Assembly: GCF_011799805.1 (NCBI RefSeq)
Contig: NZ_WXUB01000003.1
Span: 701,483 to 765,482 of the forward strand
Source: Maribellus sediminis
GTDB lineage: Bacteria > Bacteroidota > Bacteroidia > Bacteroidales > Prolixibacteraceae
Reading direction: 5' to 3'
DNA: 64,000 nucleotides
Below the pieces are notes generated by a model. The model had not been told where the DNA came from. It was given only the letters and a program-made list of their open reading frames with translations, and searched no databases. The translations under genes and the position numbers were made by a program. Below are positions 59,416 through 64,000 of the stretch, one piece after another. Numbering within the stretch: position 1 is the stretch's first letter; each line of letters opens with the position of its first letter.

Positions 59416-59784
59416 TTATCAAAGTGTTTTATCGCCGGGAAGTTTGGATTATTTTATTTTCCTTGCCTTTGTCTGTATTGCCGCAGGCAGGCTTGAAATA
59501 CTGACTGCACGCTAAATGGTTAAGTTTTTTTCCGGACCATTTATTCGTGATTTGGAGTTAATATGGAAGTAAAAGGTGATATTAAAATCAATGTTGTTTC
59601 ATAAAATTGACTTCCTGAATTGTTCCAAAAAACCAAATACTCCATTATCAAAATAATAAGAGAACAATCTTCAACTAGAATAACTTCTGATTGATTTTAG
59701 CTGCTTGAAAGTCCAATTAACTATTTCGATACATAATTGTTATGAGAATAACCAAAGATGAGTACTGTAACATTATTAAGTTGA
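59416..59784. other. intergenic AT-rich stretch, no gene seen
   Basis: Contains GCCGCAGGCAGGCTTG at about 59479, which resembles the GGCAGGCAGG fragments in other repeat regions. Otherwise no structure. It includes the promoter of the Crp/Fnr gene. Confidence 0.45.
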
Positions 59785-60372
59785 ATGGAAGAATCAATCA
59801 TTGAATATTTCAGGACATTTCCATTTATTGGATCAGACGATATAAAATTAATTTATTCTTTAGGTAAGATAAAAAGAATAAAAGCCGGAGAACTTATAAT
59901 TAAGGCCGGTGAAAAAAATTATAGCGGAATCTTTGTCTTAAAAGGTTTGCTAAGAAACTATGTTATAACCAGCGACGGTGAAGAAAGGACTCTGCTCTTT
60001 TGTGCCGAAGGAAACCAAACCGGTGCACACGCCACTATTTTTTACAATAAACCTGCCACAGAAAATATTGAAGCCATTGAGAATTCAGTCATATTTATGT
60101 TGAACTCTGAAGTTGCCGAAAAATTTACGGTGAAGCATCCAAAGCTTCTGAAATTACAAAACAATATCTTAAAGAAAGTGCTTGCTGAAAGTGTGGAACG
60201 AATCATTTTTTTCACCATTCTTTCGCCGGAAGAAAGATTTAAACAGCTGTGTACAAAACAACCTAATCTGGTAAAACGTGTCCCTCAAAAATATTTAGCG
60301 TCCTATATAGGAGTGACTACGGTTTCCCTTTCCCGAATAAAAAGCAGAATTAAGGATAAAAAAGAGTCATAG
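59785..60372 (+). CDS. Crp/Fnr family transcriptional regulator
   Basis: The 195-residue protein has a cyclic-nucleotide-binding-like beta roll (IKRIKAGELIIKAGEKNYSGIFVLKGLLRNYVITSDGEERTLLFCAEG) without the Fnr cysteine cluster. It continues with the dimer helix (LKLQNNILKKVLAESVERIIFFTI) and a winged HTH (RVPQKYLASYIGVTTVSLSRIKSRIK). This is the Bacteroidota type in which the effector is usually unknown. The DUF4395 gene follows by 82 bp and may be under its control. Confidence 0.87.
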   Translation: MEESIIEYFRTFPFIGSDDIKLIYSLGKIKRIKAGELIIKAGEKNYSGIFVLKGLLRNYVITSDGEERTLLFCAEGNQTGAHATIFYNKPATENIEAIENSVIFMLNSEVAEKFTVKHPKLLKLQNNILKKVLAESVERIIFFTILSPEERFKQLCTKQPNLVKRVPQKYLASYIGVTTVSLSRIKSRIKDKKES

Positions 60373-60454
60373 AAACGGACATAATTATCTTTTGTTATTT
60401 TTATTCAAACCGAATTGTCATTATTTTGAAAATAGAATAACAAATGAAACAAGA

Positions 60455-60901
60455 ATGAAAGGAATTGTTTGTCCGATTTCCATCGAGAAGATAGATAGCA
60501 ATGTAAGTCGGTTGACCGTCTTCATTAACGTGGTTTTTATGGGTGTGTTTTTGTATTCAAAAAATCCACTGTTCATAGGGATCGTCGCCGTTGACTATTT
60601 TATAAGAGCAACATTAAAGGTGGAATACAGTCCGATTCGATTCTTGGCTTTGTACATAATATCTGCCTTAAATGTTAAAAAGAAACCCATTAATCTGGCA
60701 CCAAAAATATTTGCATCCCGACTTGGACTAATTTGCGCATTAATGGCCGCAATATTACAGCTAACCGGTCACACATCCGGGGCATTAATTACGGCAGGAT
60801 TGTTAATGGTTTTATCCATTTTGGACTCGGTTTTTAATTATTGTGTTGGGTGTATCATTTACAACTTTATCGTCTATCCATTTTACAAGGACAAGAACTA
60901 A
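60455..60901 (+). CDS. DUF4395 family integral membrane protein
   Basis: I start at the ATG at 60455 (MKGIVCPISIEKIDSNVSRL), because CPIS near the start is a DUF4395 marker; the longer frame upstream has no such match. The 148-residue protein has four membrane helices (LTVFINVVFMGVFLY, FIGIVAVDYFIRATL, LGLICALMAAILQLTG, ALITAGLLMVLSILDSVF) and the closing motif NYCVGCIIYNFIV, whose CxxC pairs with the N-terminal Cys. The family is linked to redox or sulfur functions, but a function is not established. Confidence 0.87.
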   Translation: MKGIVCPISIEKIDSNVSRLTVFINVVFMGVFLYSKNPLFIGIVAVDYFIRATLKVEYSPIRFLALYIISALNVKKKPINLAPKIFASRLGLICALMAAILQLTGHTSGALITAGLLMVLSILDSVFNYCVGCIIYNFIVYPFYKDKN

Positions 60902-61168
60902 GACCGTTAGTATTTTGCTGAAATTTTTACCTTGAATTAATTTTTGAAATAGACAAACCCTGTTCAATTGTCAGAATACCTATGCCAGATAAAGAATATA
61001 ATATCCGGGAATGGCAGAGAATGATTAGTTGTATGCTGGCTCATAAGGGTTGATTGGCCCCTCTTAATCCTTATACGTTGCATCTCATGAAAAAGCCCAA
61101 ATATCTATTGATATTCAGGCTTTAAAATTACGGTTCTCAATATCTAATTATCCGAAGACTAAATTCAT
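60902..61168. other. intergenic stretch between convergent genes, no gene seen
   Basis: AT-rich, with no repeat family member. AGCCCAAATATCTATTGATATTCAGGCTT at 61093-61121 holds a weak inverted repeat that could end either gene. Confidence 0.4.
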
Positions 61169-64000
61169 TTAGCGTTTAATGATTTGAAAAGTAGCGAATT
61201 TATCGCCACAAATTATGTTTACATGATAATGACCAGAGGCCATATTCGTCAGATCAATTTCAATATCGCTGGAAACATCTTTATATCTGGTAATTTCCCG
61301 ACCTGCATTATCGATTAGTCTTACAAGATAAGTTTGGTTAATATCAAATCCGGTAATATTAATTATACCAGATGTCGGATTGGGATATATATTAATGGCT
61401 TCTTGTACATTAACTAAAATCTCAGAATTCGTTAATTCACCACTTTTCTCAATTTCGCTGTGGATTACAATGGAACCCTCCATTAATGTAGTGGTTGGAT
61501 CAGCATCAATTTCAGTACCTAGTTCATTGTCATATACCACTTCTTCTGAATATCGATCCCAAATCTTAATTCTGAATAAGTCAGGATCACCTTTTTCTTT
61601 TAAATCACCATCTATTGCAGAGATCATAAAGCCATATTCTCCTTCTCCATTAATTTTACCCCATCCTTTGAATTTAGCTCTGGAACCTGCTACCACTAGC
61701 CAATCATATTCAGTACTTTTAAAGTCGATATCACCTGCCTGAAATTTGAATGCAGTATTACCATCCGGATTAACTTTGTTTTTAACGTATTTCGACACAA
61801 AACCGAAGCTGGCAACACCTGTCGCAGTTGGGTACCAAGTTGATGCACCTATGGGCGAATAGAATATACCTCCTCCTGTTACAAATCCGCCCTCAGGATC
61901 ATAAATTACAATGTATCTTTTTATTGTACTTTCCGGTTCATCTCCTAAAATGAAGGCAGACTTCAGGTTTAGATCCTCTACAACTACACTGTCTGCCACA
62001 TGGGTAATTGTTGAATCGCCACATGCATCAATCAAAACAATTGCCGGAGAATATACTCCTGGTTGGGCATAATAATGCGATGCCGTAATATTCGTGATAT
62101 CGGTTTCGGATAAACTTCCATCGTCCCATAGCCAGTATGAAGCAGTTAGATTATCGTCACTACTGGATGTAGATATTGTTACCATGCTATCGATATGAAC
62201 AGGATCATACGAAGTCTCGAACACATTTGGTTCTGGTAATGGATTTTCTACAATCACATTTTGTTCTACGTTGGTTAAATTTCCGGAATCATCTGTAATT
62301 GTCCAGGTAACAACATTAAGACCTTTTTCAAATATCTCCGGTGCGTCATTGGTAATGGAATGGATCAAACAATTATCAGTAGCTAAAGGATCTGTTAAAA
62401 CAATTGTTGCCTCACATGTTCCAGAGTCGTTTTTCTGTACATAATCCTCCGGTTGAATAACAATGGGCTTTTCAGTGTCAACAACTGTTATTTGCTGATA
62501 AAACAGAGTAGAATTATCATGAATATCAATTGCCTCCCAAACTACATCAATAAATCCTTTATACAAGGTATCCGGTCCAAAGTAATTAATTACTGCTAAA
62601 CCACAGTTATCAATCACCGAAGGTATTTCTAGATTGGATGCAACCTTATGACAATTCCCTGTGTCCAAAGAGACAGTTAATACAGAATCTGCTACAAATA
62701 CTGCTTTCTCATTATCTTCCACTGTTATTGATTGATAACAAGTAGATGAATTGCCATGCAAATCAAAAACTGTCCACTCTATTATGGTTTCACCTACAGG
62801 GTATACGGCTGATGCAATCGAATTACCTGTATAATTGTTCACGAGATAACTAATTTCACAATTATCTGCGATTTCAGGACCAGCTACTTCAACAAAGGCT
62901 TCACACATTCCAGGATCGTTCTCCTGAACAATATCTGGAGCACACATAATAAACGGAGCTTCGTTGTCGATTACAGTAACCTGTACCGGGTAATCTGCAC
63001 TGTTCCCGTGTATATCTTCCACATGGAGGTTTATCCAATTGTCACCAACCGGTATTTCAGGACCATCAATATAATAAGCAGTACTGATACCACAATTATC
63101 CCACAACTCAGGAAGAGCGATGTTATTAATAAAGGCAGAACACATTCCGGGTTCTGTAAAAGCAACGATTGCTGAATCAGCAATAACAACAGGTGCTTCA
63201 TTATCAATAACCGTGACTTCAATCTGCTCGGCAATTGAGTTTCCATAGATGTCTTCAGCGGTGACTTCAATGGTGTTTATCCCTACCGGTAATTGTATGG
63301 AATCAGGATACCAGGCATAAGCCTCACTACAGTTGTCGAAGACAGGAGGCAGCTCAAGGCTGGAGCTTAATGCATAACATTGACCTGGTTCTGTTTGAGC
63401 TTCAATTACAGCTCCGTAAATATCAATAAACGGAGCTTCGTTGTCGATTACAGTAACCTGTACCGGGTAATCTGCACTGTTCCCGTGTATATCTTCCACA
63501 TGGAGGTTTATCCAATTGTCACCAACCGGTATTTCAGGACCATCAATATAATAAGCAGTACTGATACCACAATTATCCCATAACTCAGGAAGCGGGATAT
63601 TGTCAGCAAAGGCAGAACACATTCCGGGCTCAGTAAATGCAACGATTGCTGAATCTGCTATAACAACAGGTGCTTCATTGTCAATAACTGTGACTTCAAT
63701 CTGCTCGGTAATAGAGTTTCCATGAATATCTTCAGCGGTGACTTCAATAGTGTTTATGCCAACCGGTAACTCCACTGAATCAGGGTACCAGGCATAAGCC
63801 TCTCCACAGTTGTCGTAAACAGGAGGCAGCTCAAGGCTGGAGCTTAATGCATAACATTGACCTGGTTCTGTTTGAGCTTCAATTACAGCTCCGTAAATAT
63901 CAATAAACGGAGCTTCGTTGTCGATTACAGTAACCTGTACCGGGTAATCTGCACTGTTCCCGTGTATATCTTCCACATGGAGGTTTATCCAATTGTCACC
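61169..64000 (-). CDS. giant HYR-repeat surface protein with T9SS sorting domain, partial (N-terminus beyond window)
   Basis: Reading the minus strand, the frame is open from 64000 to the stop at 61169, about 943 residues visible; the ATG at 63976 is internal and not the start. At least eight HYR domains of about 80 residues follow one another, each with a VTVIDNEAPxxI or QxITVEDNEK boundary, a DNCG or DNCS block and a FDLHGNSS or EDIHGNSA block. Then come a PKD-like domain (TASYWLWDDGSLSETDITNIT ... GVYSPAIVLIDACGDS), a stretch of about 220 residues with FVSKYVKNKVNPDGNTAFKFQAGDIDFKSTEYDWLVV, and a T9SS domain (INIYPNPTSGIINITGF ... FATFQIIKR). HYR proteins act in adhesion. Expression and length beyond the window are unknown. 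Confidence 0.88.
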   Translation of the reverse strand, partial: GDNWINLHVEDIHGNSADYPVQVTVIDNEAPFIDIYGAVIEAQTEPGQCYALSSSLELPPVYDNCGEAYAWYPDSVELPVGINTIEVTAEDIHGNSITEQIEVTVIDNEAPVVIADSAIVAFTEPGMCSAFADNIPLPELWDNCGISTAYYIDGPEIPVGDNWINLHVEDIHGNSADYPVQVTVIDNEAPFIDIYGAVIEAQTEPGQCYALSSSLELPPVFDNCSEAYAWYPDSIQLPVGINTIEVTAEDIYGNSIAEQIEVTVIDNEAPVVIADSAIVAFTEPGMCSAFINNIALPELWDNCGISTAYYIDGPEIPVGDNWINLHVEDIHGNSADYPVQVTVIDNEAPFIMCAPDIVQENDPGMCEAFVEVAGPEIADNCEISYLVNNYTGNSIASAVYPVGETIIEWTVFDLHGNSSTCYQSITVEDNEKAVFVADSVLTVSLDTGNCHKVASNLEIPSVIDNCGLAVINYFGPDTLYKGFIDVVWEAIDIHDNSTLFYQQITVVDTEKPIVIQPEDYVQKNDSGTCEATIVLTDPLATDNCLIHSITNDAPEIFEKGLNVVTWTITDDSGNLTNVEQNVIVENPLPEPNVFETSYDPVHIDSMVTISTSSSDDNLTASYWLWDDGSLSETDITNITASHYYAQPGVYSPAIVLIDACGDSTITHVADSVVVEDLNLKSAFILGDEPESTIKRYIVIYDPEGGFVTGGGIFYSPIGASTWYPTATGVASFGFVSKYVKNKVNPDGNTAFKFQAGDIDFKSTEYDWLVVAGSRAKFKGWGKINGEGEYGFMISAIDGDLKEKGDPDLFRIKIWDRYSEEVVYDNELGTEIDADPTTTLMEGSIVIHSEIEKSGELTNSEILVNVQEAINIYPNPTSGIINITGFDINQTYLVRLIDNAGREITRYKDVSSDIEIDLTNMASGHYHVNIICGDKFATFQIIKR
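62947..64000 (-). repeat. tandem 477-bp coding repeats (two HYR domains per unit)
   Basis: The junction TGTTCCCGTGTATATCTTCC occurs at 63001, 63478 and 63955, a constant period of 477 bp or 159 residues. Copies are nearly identical at base level; the last is cut by the window edge, and further copies may follow. Confidence 0.9.

Overview
The window comes from a Bacteroidota chromosome, most plausibly a marine or sediment polysaccharide degrader of the Marinilabiliales type. The evidence is a SusC/SusD pair in a polysaccharide utilization locus (PUL), at least five proteins ending in type IX secretion (T9SS) sorting domains, a propeller/Y_Y_Y/HTH transmembrane regulator, many small secreted proteins of Bacteroidota type, and promoter elements of the TAnnTTTG kind. 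I assign no species. I saw no rRNA, tRNA or CRISPR array.

Layout. 1-5.4 kb: an ABC1/UbiB kinase gene cut by the window edge and coupled to a TetR regulator, secreted proteins of unknown function, and a DUF4242-AraC regulator. 5.4-6.1 kb: a truncated haemoglobin whose promoter carries two AraC-type direct repeats. 6.1-17.2 kb: small secreted proteins, a MerR regulator and a subtilase, separated by long intergenic stretches full of palindromic repeats. 15.1-16.2 kb: a tandem array of one repeat family, with a DUF559 nuclease gene inside the middle unit. 17.2-19.4 kb: an AT-rich four-gene minus-strand cassette ending in two overlapping HNH endonuclease genes, next to a truncated vsr. 19.5-26 kb: more repeats, a second vsr fragment, a GIY-YIG nuclease gene between two repeat units, citrate synthase and a DcaP-like porin. 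26-34 kb: tocopherol cyclase-like protein, an M50-like membrane protein, a CotH-type T9SS protein, GH53 galactanase, lipoproteins and DoxX. 34.4-37.9 kb: a periplasmic redox cluster (cupredoxin with four 105-residue repeats, DUF5777 barrel, Rieske protein). 38.4-41.6 kb: hemerythrin protein with a LuxR-type regulator, then a porin and FMN-binding protein behind a perfect 20-bp palindrome. 41.9-59.4 kb: a PUL with its regulator (GH30, GH5-CBM, SusC, SusD, two surface lipoproteins, a large PKD protein), probably for a beta-glucan. 59.8-60.9 kb: Crp/Fnr regulator and DUF4395 membrane protein. 61.2-64 kb: a giant HYR-repeat T9SS protein running out of the window.

The most unusual content is at 6-26 kb. 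Three kinds of small nuclease (DUF559, GIY-YIG, Vsr) are tied to dispersed repeats. For DUF559 and GIY-YIG the window holds both gene-carrying and gene-free versions of the same repeat arrangement, and a frameshifted GIY-YIG tail sits beside a third copy. This looks like MITE-like palindromic repeats paired with nuclease cargo. The HNH cassette is a separate candidate for an undescribed restriction or defence module. All function calls rest on motif reading by eye; no database search was run.
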